The notes beneath the pieces are model-generated. The model was not told the origin of the DNA and did no database searches. It saw only the letters and a list, made by a program, of their open reading frames with translations. DNA of 64,000 nucleotides, taken from Clostridium sp. CAG:967 (GTDB lineage: Bacteria > Cyanobacteriota > Vampirovibrionia > Gastranaerophilales > Gastranaerophilaceae). Position numbers and translations under genes: made by a program. The stretch lies in assembly GCA_000433095.1 (NCBI GenBank), contig HF991463.1, forward strand, positions 1 through 64,000. Direction: 5' to 3'. This document shows, in pieces, positions 42,208-50,940 of this stretch (within the stretch, counting starts at the first letter, position 1; each line of letters opens with the position of its first letter).

Positions 42208-42720
42208 ATGGATAAGAAAACCGACTTGAGGATTAGAGCGAAAGCTCTGCGAAAAGAGCTTGACATATCAGCAATAAGTTCAAATATTGTTAAAGAAATA
42301 AGGAAACAGCAATATTATATTAATGCAAAAAATGTTCTGTTGTTCTATCCGATGAAGTATGAAATTGATTTACGTGACTTGTTAAATGATGATAAAAATT
42401 TTTATCTGCCAAAAGTTAATCAGGACAAATTATATGTTTGTCCTTTCAAAAAAGGTGATAAGCTTGAGCAGTCTGATTTTAAGGTAGAAGAACCCTGCAG
42501 CAATCCCGTAAGCCCCAAAATTTTGGATTTGGTTTTTGTTCCTGCTCTTGCCGCTGATTATGAGAATTATCGTTTAGGTTACGGCGGAGGATTTTACGAC
42601 AGGTTTTTAGCCGAATATAATAATTTTGTATCGGTAACCCCTATTGCTAAAGAGTTGTGTGTTGAGAAACTGCCCCGTGAAAGTTTTGATATAAAAACGG
42701 ATTACATACTCAGTGTGTAG
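42208..42720 (+). CDS. 5-formyltetrahydrofolate cyclo-ligase
   Basis: 170 residues from ATG 42208; an upstream in-frame ATG at 42160 overlaps the divergent cobO start and has no RBS. Motifs: AKALRKEL, NVLLFYPMKYEIDLR, and the ATP-binding loop DLVFVPALAADYENYRLGYGGGFYDRFL. Converts 5-formyl-THF to 5,10-methenyl-THF (FAU/YgfA/MTHFS). Confidence 0.93.
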   Translation: MDKKTDLRIRAKALRKELDISAISSNIVKEIRKQQYYINAKNVLLFYPMKYEIDLRDLLNDDKNFYLPKVNQDKLYVCPFKKGDKLEQSDFKVEEPCSNPVSPKILDLVFVPALAADYENYRLGYGGGFYDRFLAEYNNFVSVTPIAKELCVEKLPRESFDIKTDYILSV

Positions 42721-42755
42721 TAAAATGTTTGTAATATTGTAAAGTGGCTAAATTT

Positions 42756-42786
42756 TAAAAAGGAGTTCACGATAAGTGAACTCCTT
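42756..42786 (-). terminator. Terminator of the 42829 gene
   Basis: AAGGAGTTCAC/GTGAACTCCTT, 11-bp perfect stem; the T run is on the minus strand. Confidence 0.8.
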
Positions 42787-42828
42787 ACAGGTTAGTTAAG
42801 GATAGGATATTATAGGTAAAACTTGTTT

Positions 42829-43350
42829 TTAAGCTGTGTATTCAGGTTTCCATTGCTTAATAGCGGCATCTTCACCCTGTTTGCAAGCTTCAAGTTCTTG
42901 ATCAAGAAGTTTTAATTGGGTTTCAAGTTTTGCTTTTTCTGCCTGAATTTGTTTTTCTTGTTCGTTAAGCAGTTTGGTTTCTTGTTTACCCATTCTTTCA
43001 CGTTCCTGGTCATAAAGACTCTTGAAGATCCATTGCTGATACATCGCTTGATAATTAGGATCTTGCATTTGCTGCATTTGCATAGCAATCTGCGGCTGCA
43101 TCATAGCCATTTTTTGTTGCGCACCGAACAAAGCTCCGTTATGAGCATATTGCATATACATCATTTGACGACCGAACATTGAACTTGGAGTGTTCATCAT
43201 ATCGCTCATAGAAACTGAACCGTCTGCTATGTTCGCTGCATATTGCTGCAAATCGGATAACTTTCTGGTCAAGTTCATCAAACGATAATTCAAATCGTTC
43301 TTACGATGCATAATGTCTAATTTTCGGTATGCGAAAATCAATAGAGACAT
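42829..43350 (-). CDS. Met/Gln-rich coiled-coil hypothetical protein
   Basis: 173 residues. N-terminal helix (YRKLDIMHRKNDLNYRLMNLTRKLSDLQQYA), a Met/Gln-rich middle (MMYMQYAHNG, MAMMQPQIAMQMQQMQD), and a C-terminal coiled coil (LNEQEKQIQAEKAKLETQLKLLDQELE). No signal peptide. RBS GGAG precedes the ATG. The coiled end resembles those of the proteins at 1 and 44269. Function unknown. Confidence 0.75.
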   Translation of the reverse strand: MSLLIFAYRKLDIMHRKNDLNYRLMNLTRKLSDLQQYAANIADGSVSMSDMMNTPSSMFGRQMMYMQYAHNGALFGAQQKMAMMQPQIAMQMQQMQDPNYQAMYQQWIFKSLYDQERERMGKQETKLLNEQEKQIQAEKAKLETQLKLLDQELEACKQGEDAAIKQWKPEYTA

Positions 43351-43411
43351 TTTGTTTACTCCTACCTAAATTTTGTAACTAACCTTTGTAACCTTTTAAC
43401 CTTACAATTAT

Positions 43412-43442
43412 ATAAAAACATGCAACTCCTAAGAATTGCATG
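43412..43442 (-). terminator. clpP terminator
   Basis: Minus strand CATGCAA-TTCTTAGGAG-TTGCATG then TTTTTA. Confidence 0.7.
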
Positions 43443-43474
43443 CATTTTCGTCTTTTGTTAAGTTATGTTACAAA

Positions 43475-44089
43475 CTACTTTTCGCCTTTTCTCACAACTT
43501 TATCTATAAGTCCGTATTCTAAAGCTTCTTGAGCAGTTAAGAAGTGGTCACGTTCACAATCTTCTTTAACTTTTTCAATAGGCTGACCTGAATTATTTGC
43601 AATAATTTCAATCAACATATCTTTCATTCTAAGAATTTCTTTAGCTTCGATTTCAATATCGGTAGCCTGTCCCTGAGCTCCGCCTAATGGTTGGTGTATC
43701 ATTACTCTTGCATTAGGTAAAGCCATTCTTTTGCCTTTTGCACCTGAGCATAACAGGAAAGCTCCCATTGATGCGGCATCGCCAAGACAGATTGTTGCTA
43801 CATCAGATTTAATAAGCTGCATTGTGTCATAGATTGCCATACCGGCAGTAATTACACCTCCGGGGCTGTTAATATATAACATAATATCTTTTTCTGAATT
43901 TTCGCTGTCCAATAAAAGAAGTTGTGCAACAATTGAGTTTGCTACTTCATCATCAATTTCAGAACCCAAGAATATAATTCTTTCTCTTAATAATCTTGAA
44001 AATATGTCAAATGAACGTTCTCCACGAGAAGATGCTTCAATAACGGTAGGGACGTATCCCATTATTTTCATATAAGTTTCCTGATTCAT
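43475..44089 (-). CDS. clpP: ATP-dependent Clp protease proteolytic subunit
   Basis: 204 residues. Catalytic Ser in GDAASMGAFLLCSGAKG, His in ARVMIHQPLGGAQGQ, Asp in CERDHFLTAQEALEYGLID. YDTMQLIKSDV and LYINSPGGVITAG are also conserved. Tetradecameric barrel serving ClpX or ClpA/C, neither of which is in the window. RBS AGGAGAG. Confidence 0.97.
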   Translation of the reverse strand: MNQETYMKIMGYVPTVIEASSRGERSFDIFSRLLRERIIFLGSEIDDEVANSIVAQLLLLDSENSEKDIMLYINSPGGVITAGMAIYDTMQLIKSDVATICLGDAASMGAFLLCSGAKGKRMALPNARVMIHQPLGGAQGQATDIEIEAKEILRMKDMLIEIIANNSGQPIEKVKEDCERDHFLTAQEALEYGLIDKVVRKGEK

Positions 44090-44268
44090 TTTTGCTCTCC
44101 TATATAATATATATATTATAGTATAAAAATAAAATAATTGGAATAAGTATCAGTTTATTGTCTTATTTTAAAGTGTTAACAAATGTAACAAAAAATATAC
44201 TTCTTGAAATCAGACTTTTTGAAAATTGTTTATATATATACCAGAACAAAAACAAGAGGACGAGAGAG

Positions 44269-44658
44269 ATGGCAATTTCAAATATTCATGAAACATTGTT
44301 ACTTTACACAAAACAAAAATCATTGATTAATGAAAAATTGTCAACTGTAATGATGGACATGTTAAATTCATCTAAACAGGTTGCTGAAAATCAGGCTAAA
44401 TATAATGACCAGATGAATGAAATTTATTACGGTTATTATGAAGATGATCCTGAAAACTACGAATTGCTGACTGAACAATTACAGCAGGAGCACGAGCTTG
44501 AATTAGCAAACTTGAACTCTTGGGAACAAGAATTAGAGCTTGAAAAAAATAACTTAGAAACTAAATTGAACGAGATTAACACTTTTGAATCAAGCTGGAC
44601 TAAGTTGTTACAAACAAATATCAAGAATGACTTTTCATACGGAGGTGTCCAACAGTAA
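44269..44658 (+). CDS. Coiled-coil hypothetical protein
   Basis: 129 residues from ATG 44269 (RBS GAGAGAG); the open frame reaches back to 44158 without RBS. Almost entirely helical: HETLLLYTKQKSLINEKLS, an acidic Tyr-rich turn (YYGYYEDDPENY), then LEKNNLETKLNEINTFESSW and NIKNDFSYGG at the end. The end resembles that of the truncated gene at 1. Divergent from clpP. Function unknown. Confidence 0.75.
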   Translation: MAISNIHETLLLYTKQKSLINEKLSTVMMDMLNSSKQVAENQAKYNDQMNEIYYGYYEDDPENYELLTEQLQQEHELELANLNSWEQELELEKNNLETKLNEINTFESSWTKLLQTNIKNDFSYGGVQQ

Positions 44659-44686
44659 GTTAGCACAATTGAATAGCAAATTACTT

Positions 44687-44713
44687 AAAAAGCGGTTAAG
44701 ACCGCTTTTTTTG
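44687..44713 (+). terminator. Terminator after the 44269 gene
   Basis: AAAAGCGGT-TAAG-ACCGCTTTTTTT. Confidence 0.9.
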
Positions 44714-44728
44714 TTGTAATATAAATAT

Positions 44729-45706
44729 ATGCTTGAAAGTGGTGAAAAACTAGGTGCTTTTATTGTACCAACAGGAATTGGGGCTTCTGTCGGAGGTTAT
44801 GCGGGAGATGCAAGTCCTTATGCTGCAAAATTTTCTGAAGTTTCTAAATTGATTGTAAATCCGAATGTGGTTAATGCAGGTTGTTTTTCTGGTATTAACA
44901 GCAATATGTATTATGTTGAAGGATATTCTCTGGACAGTTTTTTCAAGGGAGAAATAAACATTAAACCATCAATCCGTAACAAAATCGGAGTTGTATTTGA
45001 TAAGGCAATTCCGGAAGATGTTTTAAATGTTCATATTAACACAATTAATGCGGTCAAATGTGTATACGGCATAGATGTTATCGGATATGAGATTACAGAA
45101 GATAATGTAGGGGTTGAATTTAAAGTTGAAGAAAATGGTATTTCAACAGGAAGTGTATTAAATGTTGAAACACTGCTTGATGCTTCAAAAAATCTGATAC
45201 AAAGAGGAGCAGAAGCTGTTGCACTTGTGTGTTTGTTTGAAGATCCCGAGGATAATAATCCTGATTATGCAAACGGTATTGGAACAGATCCTGTGGGAGG
45301 AGTGGAAGCGATTTTATCTCATTATATTTCTAAAGAATTACAAATACCTTGTGCGCATTCTCCGGCATTTGCTGATTATCAAATTTATCCGGAGCTTGTT
45401 GACGGACGTGCTGCATCTGAATATATTACACCGACATTTTTACCCTGCATTCTTATCGGCTTAAGCTGTGCTCCGCAGCTTGTGAAGGATGACGGTATAA
45501 GTATAGATGAGCTTGATTATCTTGTAATGCCTTTTGATGCACTCGGTTCTACCCCTGTGTTTGAGGCTGTTAAAAGGAATATTAAAGTTTTCGCCGTAAA
45601 AGAAAACACTACAGCTTTAAATATTACTGCTGATAAACTCGCTTCATCAATAATAGAAATGCCTGATTATGCTTCTTGTTTAGATTATATTGTTAACAAA
45701 TGTTAA
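44729..45706 (+). CDS. DUF3326 protein
   Basis: 325 residues. FIVPTGIGASVGGYAGDASP, HPN-like INPNVVNAGCFSG, GVVFDKAIPEDVLNVHINTINA, GVEAILSHYISKELQIPCAHSPAF, and SCAPQL form the conserved core of DUF3326, a family known to me mainly from cyanobacteria and chloroplast-bearing lineages. Biochemical role is unknown. Its presence supports a cyanobacterial-relative host. Confidence 0.85.
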   Translation: MLESGEKLGAFIVPTGIGASVGGYAGDASPYAAKFSEVSKLIVNPNVVNAGCFSGINSNMYYVEGYSLDSFFKGEINIKPSIRNKIGVVFDKAIPEDVLNVHINTINAVKCVYGIDVIGYEITEDNVGVEFKVEENGISTGSVLNVETLLDASKNLIQRGAEAVALVCLFEDPEDNNPDYANGIGTDPVGGVEAILSHYISKELQIPCAHSPAFADYQIYPELVDGRAASEYITPTFLPCILIGLSCAPQLVKDDGISIDELDYLVMPFDALGSTPVFEAVKRNIKVFAVKENTTALNITADKLASSIIEMPDYASCLDYIVNKC

Positions 45707-45803
45707 TGTAATCCGTTCTTTTTCTAAAGTTTTTAATAGAATGTTCCGATATTTGAATTATCGACTATTAGGTGTACGTGTGTGATGTAGAAAGGCGGTA
45801 AAA

Positions 45804-47717
45804 ATGGTTGATAAAACAAATGGTATCGGACCTTTGAACCAACAATTCAGTTCTAAAGGGGTAAGGTTAGCTGCTTTGAAAAAGGAGAATGAGTTATTAT
45901 TTAACTATTTCAAAAAAGCAGGTTTTGATGAAAATTCTATGATTTACTCAACAGATATTGAGAAATTAAAAAAAGAATTTGATAAAAACAAGAATGGTCT
46001 ATCCGTAAAAGAAGCAAGAGCTATGGGACTTGAGGGTTCCAGAAAAGAAATTAAGAATGCAATTAAAACTCTTGATACGATTGCATCAAGTGAATTGAAA
46101 GACGATGATATTTATCCTGTAAAAGTCAGTGACAGTGAAAAGCATTTTTATACAAAGGATAATAAAATCAAATATGCTCAGGTGATTACTGACGAGGGTG
46201 TTCTTACAGAACAGTATCACAAGAACGGAAATCTTGCAGAAAAATCCGAGCACAGATATGATGCAAAAGGTAATGCTTACAGAGCTGTGTTTGAAAAATA
46301 TAATGAAGAAGGACAGGTTCTTACAGGTGAATACGTTGATGAAAACGGTGTAAAAGCCGAAAGAAAATATGATTATTTTAATGGCCGTAAAAATTCAATG
46401 ACTGAAACACGTGGTCAAAATGAAACATTTATAAAATATGAAAGTTTCAACGGAAAAGAACAACCTGTTCGTGTAGTTGATACATTTAAAGGCGATCCTG
46501 ACTCTGCAAAAGTGACTGAATACGAGTACAACGGGGGGGGGGCAGCCTTAAAGCAAACAGTTACCTATGAAGGCAAAATGATTAAAAATGATGTAACTAA
46601 AGAAGAAACAGAGTTCAGCCCTGATGGAAAAGCTCTAAAAACTACACAATTCCTAAGCGACGGAACAAAAGTTATCAATGACTTAGAAAAAGGTATAAAA
46701 GAAACAGTAATTCCTCAAGAAATTGCTGCTGAAAATCTTACAGATATTGAAGAAGAAAAACCTGTTGAAAAAACTCCTAAGAAAGCTGCGGGAAAACTTC
46801 ACCTTCCTGCGGGTTGGACAAGCGTTCCTTCAAGTTTCAGACACAGTTCTAAAATAATGGAAGCTAAAGATGCGGCAGGTGCTGTTGAAGCATTGTTGAA
46901 CGCCAGAGGAATTGATGCTGGCAAAGTTGATAAAGACAAGTTAATAAGTGATGTTGCAAAATTTAATCCGAGCGTATTTGATAAAGAAGGCAAGGTTAAA
47001 AACAATGCTAAATGGGATAAATTAGACCTTCCTGGTGATATTGCAAAAACATATAAAGCAGGAGGTGCAAAAAAAGCTAAAACAGGCGGACAAACGAAAG
47101 CTGATGATACAGGGCATGTATTCTATGACGACAAAGGCAATCCAAAAGTAAAAGTTACAAAACTTACTGCCGAAAACGTAAGAGATGTGCTTGCGGAATT
47201 CAATAAAGCTACAGGCAATAATAAATCACTTCCTTCTGCTATAATTTTTGATAAGGATGTTTCTGATGAAGATAAAGTTAGAGCATTAAAAATGATAAAA
47301 GATGCAGTTGATGCAAGCAATAAAAACAGAGATTGGGTAAAACCTGGTGATTACAGATATACTGTGCCAAACGGAACTGCAGAAGACAGGTTCAGAGGTG
47401 CATCAATGTATGAGTATGTATTTGGCAAAGGCTCTTCAGGAATGCTGAATATACCTGACAAATATAAATTCGATCCGGATGCCCAAAAACGTTTGGATGA
47501 ATTACAGGAAAAATTCGGAAAACCTCCTGTATTCCCTGCCCCTGAATTGCCTCAGGCTGAAAAGGAAGAAATTCAAGTGCCTTTTATGACAGAAAGCATG
47601 AAAAAAGAAGCTGATGCTCAAAAAGCACAAGAGAAGGCTAAAGCAGAAGCAAAGGCAGAAGCTGAAAGAAAAGCTGCTGATTTTGAGAAAAGACTTAAAG
47701 GTGATTTTACCTTGTAG
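45804..47717 (+). CDS. 637-residue repeat-like protein with in-frame poly-G tract
   Basis: N-terminal helical part with an EF-hand-like loop (FDKNKNGLSVKEA, about 59-71), then a beta-rich region of Tyr/Gly/Asn repeats (about 110-270: YHKNGNLAEKSEHRYDAKGN, YNEEGQVLTGEYVDENGVK) similar to MORN/YD-type repeats, then a globular region, and a Lys/Ala/Glu tail (EKAKAEAKAEAERKA). Gly 244-246 are read from a 10-G tract. One G more ends the protein after about 255 residues, one less after about 248. No signal peptide. RBS AAAGGCGG. Function unknown; a terminator follows. Confidence 0.8.
   Translation: MVDKTNGIGPLNQQFSSKGVRLAALKKENELLFNYFKKAGFDENSMIYSTDIEKLKKEFDKNKNGLSVKEARAMGLEGSRKEIKNAIKTLDTIASSELKDDDIYPVKVSDSEKHFYTKDNKIKYAQVITDEGVLTEQYHKNGNLAEKSEHRYDAKGNAYRAVFEKYNEEGQVLTGEYVDENGVKAERKYDYFNGRKNSMTETRGQNETFIKYESFNGKEQPVRVVDTFKGDPDSAKVTEYEYNGGGAALKQTVTYEGKMIKNDVTKEETEFSPDGKALKTTQFLSDGTKVINDLEKGIKETVIPQEIAAENLTDIEEEKPVEKTPKKAAGKLHLPAGWTSVPSSFRHSSKIMEAKDAAGAVEALLNARGIDAGKVDKDKLISDVAKFNPSVFDKEGKVKNNAKWDKLDLPGDIAKTYKAGGAKKAKTGGQTKADDTGHVFYDDKGNPKVKVTKLTAENVRDVLAEFNKATGNNKSLPSAIIFDKDVSDEDKVRALKMIKDAVDASNKNRDWVKPGDYRYTVPNGTAEDRFRGASMYEYVFGKGSSGMLNIPDKYKFDPDAQKRLDELQEKFGKPPVFPAPELPQAEKEEIQVPFMTESMKKEADAQKAQEKAKAEAKAEAERKAADFEKRLKGDFTL
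46533..46542 (+). repeat. Poly-G tract, 10 G (in frame)
   Basis: Ten G before CAGCCTTAAAGC, which resembles CAACCGTTTAAGC after the prepilin tracts. Frame: N-G-G-G-A-A-L-K. Confidence 0.85.
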
Positions 47718-47723
47718 AATATA

Positions 47724-47752
47724 AAAAAAGCCCTCATTATTGAGGGCTTTTT
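47724..47752 (+). terminator. Terminator after the 637-residue gene
   Basis: AAAAAGCCCTCA-TTAT-TGAGGGCTTTTT; overlaps the convergent murI 3' end. Confidence 0.9.
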
Positions 47753-48510
47753 AATTGCGGTAATTCTTTTAATTGGTAAAACAGTTCTGATGCTATTTTA
47801 AAATTTTCAGGATTAGAGCTTACATAAAATTTTTCGTATTCAAACTCATTATTCAGCATATTCTGTTCTGCTAAATCATTTTTAATATTCTCAGCAAAAT
47901 AAACAGCCGGATCAATAAACTTGTCCTGTGGCATAAATTTCCTCAAAATACTCATAAGATAAGGATAATGAGTACATGCCAGAACAATTTTGTCAGGAGA
48001 AAATTGTTCCATAACTTCCAAAATCTCTTGAACCTGCAATATGCTTTGAGGCTGATTAATTCTGTGTTCTTCAACAATTCTTACCCAATTTGGCGCTGCA
48101 AGTTCAAATACTTCCATGTCACTATTATATTTAGCGATTTCTCTTGAGTATGCGTGAGAATTTATTGTTGCCGGAGTTGCTATTACGCCAAGTTTTTTGA
48201 GGTTATTTTGTCCTGCTATAGTTGAACAAACAGACTGAATTATAGGATAAACTTTAAAGTTGTAGTTGTCTTTTAATTTTTCGTATGTTATCGCTGATGT
48301 TGTGTTACACGCCATTATTACAGCTTTTGCATTTTGTGTTTCAAAAAATTTAAATATTTTATCCGCATACTCAATTAGTTGTTCTTCTGTTTTCTCTCCG
48401 TAAGGCATATTTTTTGTATCGCCGAAATAAAGAGTATTTTCATTAGGTAATAATTTTTTAACCTTCTCAAATACTGTTAGTCCGCCGACACCCGAATCAA
48501 AGAATGCCAA
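47737..48510 (-). CDS. murI: Glutamate racemase
   Basis: 257 residues. FFDSGVGGLTVFEKV, ACNTTSA (first catalytic Cys), IGVIATPATINS-like KLGVIATPATINSHAY, and LACTHYPYL (second Cys). Supplies D-glutamate for peptidoglycan. TTG 48510 gives MAFFDSGVGG, slightly shorter at the N-terminus than usual (normally 4-7 residues precede FDSG); no ATG is available, and 19 nt separate it from the amidase stop. The upstream amidase makes a cell-wall pair. Confidence 0.95.
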   Translation of the reverse strand: MAFFDSGVGGLTVFEKVKKLLPNENTLYFGDTKNMPYGEKTEEQLIEYADKIFKFFETQNAKAVIMACNTTSAITYEKLKDNYNFKVYPIIQSVCSTIAGQNNLKKLGVIATPATINSHAYSREIAKYNSDMEVFELAAPNWVRIVEEHRINQPQSILQVQEILEVMEQFSPDKIVLACTHYPYLMSILRKFMPQDKFIDPAVYFAENIKNDLAEQNMLNNEFEYEKFYVSSNPENFKIASELFYQLKELPQLKSPQ

Positions 48511-48529
48511 AGGTCTGTTATCTGTTTTT

Positions 48530-50401
48530 TTATCTGTACTGTTTAAAATAGTTCTTTACTCCGTCTGCTATTGCTTTTGCAGTTGCCTGCTTCCGTTTTT
48601 CTCCAACCAGTTGGGCTCTTTCTGCACTGTTGGAAATAAATCCTATTTCGACTAAAATTGCAGGAGCTGTAGTATGATTTATAACATAAAATTTGGACTT
48701 GAACAATCCACGATTTGGAGAATCAACCGCACTTGCAAGTGATGAGTGGACTGTTTGGGCAAGTGTCATACTTTCCTGATGGTAATAGTGTGTTTCAACT
48801 CCGGTAATTTCAGGTCTTACACTTGAGTTTACGTGAATACTTACGAAGATATCAGGATTATATTTTTCACTCATTGCTACCCTGTCCTGTAAAGATACAT
48901 AAGTATCATTAGGTCTTGTCATTAATACCGCAAAACCGCTTTTCTTTAACAAATCTTCCACTCGTTTTGCAACATCAAGTGTTATATCTTTTTCGTAAGT
49001 TCCTCCGCCTACTGCTCCGGCATCTGTTCCTCCATGTCCTGCATCAATTACAATCTTTTTAACACCTGAGGAAACAGGGGTTGTTGAAGGAGGGTTTAAA
49101 ATAATTGCAGGTGTTGGTTTAGTTGCCGCTGCAGCTTTCTTTTTAGCTTCTTTTACGGTAACTTTAAGGCTTTTTCCGTCTGCGCCCAAATAAGTACTTG
49201 CTATTGCATCCTGCTCTAAAGGTATTGTAAGTTTTAAACCTGTTTTAGGCATCAAATCAACTGTTGAAGACGAGAACACAGAATTTGCTGCCGCTGATTT
49301 GAAATTTGCATCATTGTATTTGGAAACATTATATAAATATATAATGATTTTATCTTTATATCTGTCAACACCATGAACAATCGGAGTGTCAAATCTCCAA
49401 ATTAATGATGAAGTCAGGCTGTCTGTTTTTTCTTTGCTGTAAGCAACTGCATTGCTTTCACTGTTATATAAAGTACTGTTATTAGTTTTTTTGTAGTTAG
49501 CCAGGATTAATGACTGGTTGTCGCTTGAATATATTGGGATGTAATCCTGAACAGCATCTGTTGTAATAACAATTCTTGCTTTGTTAACAGAGAATTGTCC
49601 TATTTTAACTGTTTCGGTTTCGTTAATCCGGTATTCTTTATTTCTTATATCCATATCTACAAGAGTGTTGGGAAGGTCGTAAACAATTCTTGTAGGGTTA
49701 TATAATATCATTGGTCTTTCTATAGTAACGGCGCCAAAACCGTTTAATAAAATCCCGTTTTGTCTTGGTGTAATTTTATTAAGATAGTATTTTGTATTAA
49801 GTTTCAGTTCTTTTTTAGCCATAGCTTGTTCAATTTGCGTGTTAAATGCTTCTTGAATTTGAGCTGCTATATTGTCCTGGTTTTGAACCGGCACCGGAGT
49901 TGTAACGGTCAAATATTCATAAAAATCGCTTGATGAAGCGTGTTCATCTCTGTAAGTATTATGAAAATAAGGGTTGTCACAGGTAGTTCCGTTTTTAAAC
50001 TTAATAAATATATTATTTTTTAACTTTAAGAACTTAATTGTATCCGGATCAAAGTCGTTATCATAATACATTACAACTCTGACCTTATTAGGGTTAATTG
50101 AAAACTGGTTTATTTTAATTTGTTTAATTGGACCTGTTTGGTAAATCCATTCTTGCTTGGGGAATGTAATAATGGAAGCGTCAAGATCAAAGTATGCTCT
50201 TGACGGATTTTCCATTTTTACAAGCTTAACATCAGGCAGGACAGAACCTGTTTCAGTATCCTGCGCAGTTAATACAATCATTGAATTTGACGTATCAAAG
50301 TTGGCTGAAGTAAATTTGAAAATTTCTTCAGCACAAGCTTTTTGGACAAATGTAAATAAAGTGATTACAAATAAAGTAAATATAATAAATAATTTTTTCA
50401 T
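48530..50401 (-). CDS. N-acetylmuramoyl-L-alanine amidase with AMIN domains (AmiC-like)
   Basis: 623 residues. Signal peptide MKKLFIIFTLFVITLFTFVQKACA. AMIN domains at about 28-135 and 215-310 (each ending in KVRVVMYYDND- or KARIVITTDA-type strands), a linker with Pro/Thr, and a C-terminal Amidase_3 domain (about 445-620): VIDAGHGGTDAGAVGGGTYEKDITL, DIFVSIHVNSS, and AILVEIGFISNSAERAQL carry the zinc His/Glu residues and catalytic Glu. AMIN targets such enzymes to septal or polar peptidoglycan. Periplasmic; used for daughter-cell separation. Confidence 0.95.
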   Translation of the reverse strand: MKKLFIIFTLFVITLFTFVQKACAEEIFKFTSANFDTSNSMIVLTAQDTETGSVLPDVKLVKMENPSRAYFDLDASIITFPKQEWIYQTGPIKQIKINQFSINPNKVRVVMYYDNDFDPDTIKFLKLKNNIFIKFKNGTTCDNPYFHNTYRDEHASSSDFYEYLTVTTPVPVQNQDNIAAQIQEAFNTQIEQAMAKKELKLNTKYYLNKITPRQNGILLNGFGAVTIERPMILYNPTRIVYDLPNTLVDMDIRNKEYRINETETVKIGQFSVNKARIVITTDAVQDYIPIYSSDNQSLILANYKKTNNSTLYNSESNAVAYSKEKTDSLTSSLIWRFDTPIVHGVDRYKDKIIIYLYNVSKYNDANFKSAAANSVFSSSTVDLMPKTGLKLTIPLEQDAIASTYLGADGKSLKVTVKEAKKKAAAATKPTPAIILNPPSTTPVSSGVKKIVIDAGHGGTDAGAVGGGTYEKDITLDVAKRVEDLLKKSGFAVLMTRPNDTYVSLQDRVAMSEKYNPDIFVSIHVNSSVRPEITGVETHYYHQESMTLAQTVHSSLASAVDSPNRGLFKSKFYVINHTTAPAILVEIGFISNSAERAQLVGEKRKQATAKAIADGVKNYFKQYR

Positions 50402-50462
50402 ATATCAATCTCGCTCATTATTATTATATAACGGGCAAGAAAAGCTATCAAATTGTAACAAT

Positions 50463-50663
50463 TTATATATCTATAATATTGTTTTTAATAGCTATGTAAA
50501 CAGCATTAGTTCTGTTTTTGGCATCCAATTTCCTAATAATGGAACTGATATGAGCCTTAACCGTATGTGTGCTTACAAAAATAATTTTACTGATTTGCCA
50601 ATTAGCGTAACCCAATGTTAATAATCTTAAAATATCAATCTCTCTATTAGTTAATCTTTCCAT
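50463..50663 (-). CDS. Stand-alone LuxR-type HTH protein
   Basis: 66 residues, only a LuxR/FixJ HTH: LTNREIDILRLLTLGYANWQISKIIFVSTHTVKAHISSIIRKLDAKNRTNAV. Sensor and receiver domains are absent; RBS GGAGG. GerE-type small regulators of this length exist, and it may bind DNA as a dimer or partner a separate protein. Divergent from nothing; 61 nt upstream of the amidase on the same strand. Confidence 0.85.
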   Translation of the reverse strand: MERLTNREIDILRLLTLGYANWQISKIIFVSTHTVKAHISSIIRKLDAKNRTNAVYIAIKNNIIDI

Positions 50664-50834
50664 TTTACCTCCTGTCAGTTAAAAGATAACACATAGATTT
50701 TTGAAAATATTAATGATAAATCTTTTTTTTATTTTTTTTGAAAAAAACTTGAAAATATTTATTTTTTTATATAAAATATTAGTTGTTAATAATTCACGGC
50801 TTTTAAAAGTTGTGTTCACCTTAAGACCCTATAA

Positions 50835-50908
50835 GCGTGTGTAGCTCAGTTGGATAGAGTGTTTGGCTACGAACCAAAAGGTCGGGGGTTCGAATCCCTC
50901 CACGCGTA
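50835..50908 (+). tRNA. tRNA-Arg (anticodon ACG)
   Basis: GCGTGTG/CACGCGT acceptor (two G-T pairs), TAGCTCAG D-arm, anticodon loop CTACGAA (ACG), T-loop TTCGAAT, discriminator A. CCA is not encoded. Confidence 0.92.
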
Positions 50909-50910
50909 AT

Positions 50911-50940
50911 AAAAAAGACTTCTTTGCGGAAGTCTTTTTT
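50911..50940 (+). terminator. Terminator after tRNA-Arg
   Basis: AAAAAGACTTC-TTTGCG-GAAGTCTTTTT; also ends the minus-strand gene at 50939. Confidence 0.9.

Noticed and set aside
2912..46542. Poly-G runs as simple sequencing or assembly errors
   Set aside because: A miscount of one G is possible and should be checked, but four tracts at coherent places with conserved flanks are not explained by error alone.
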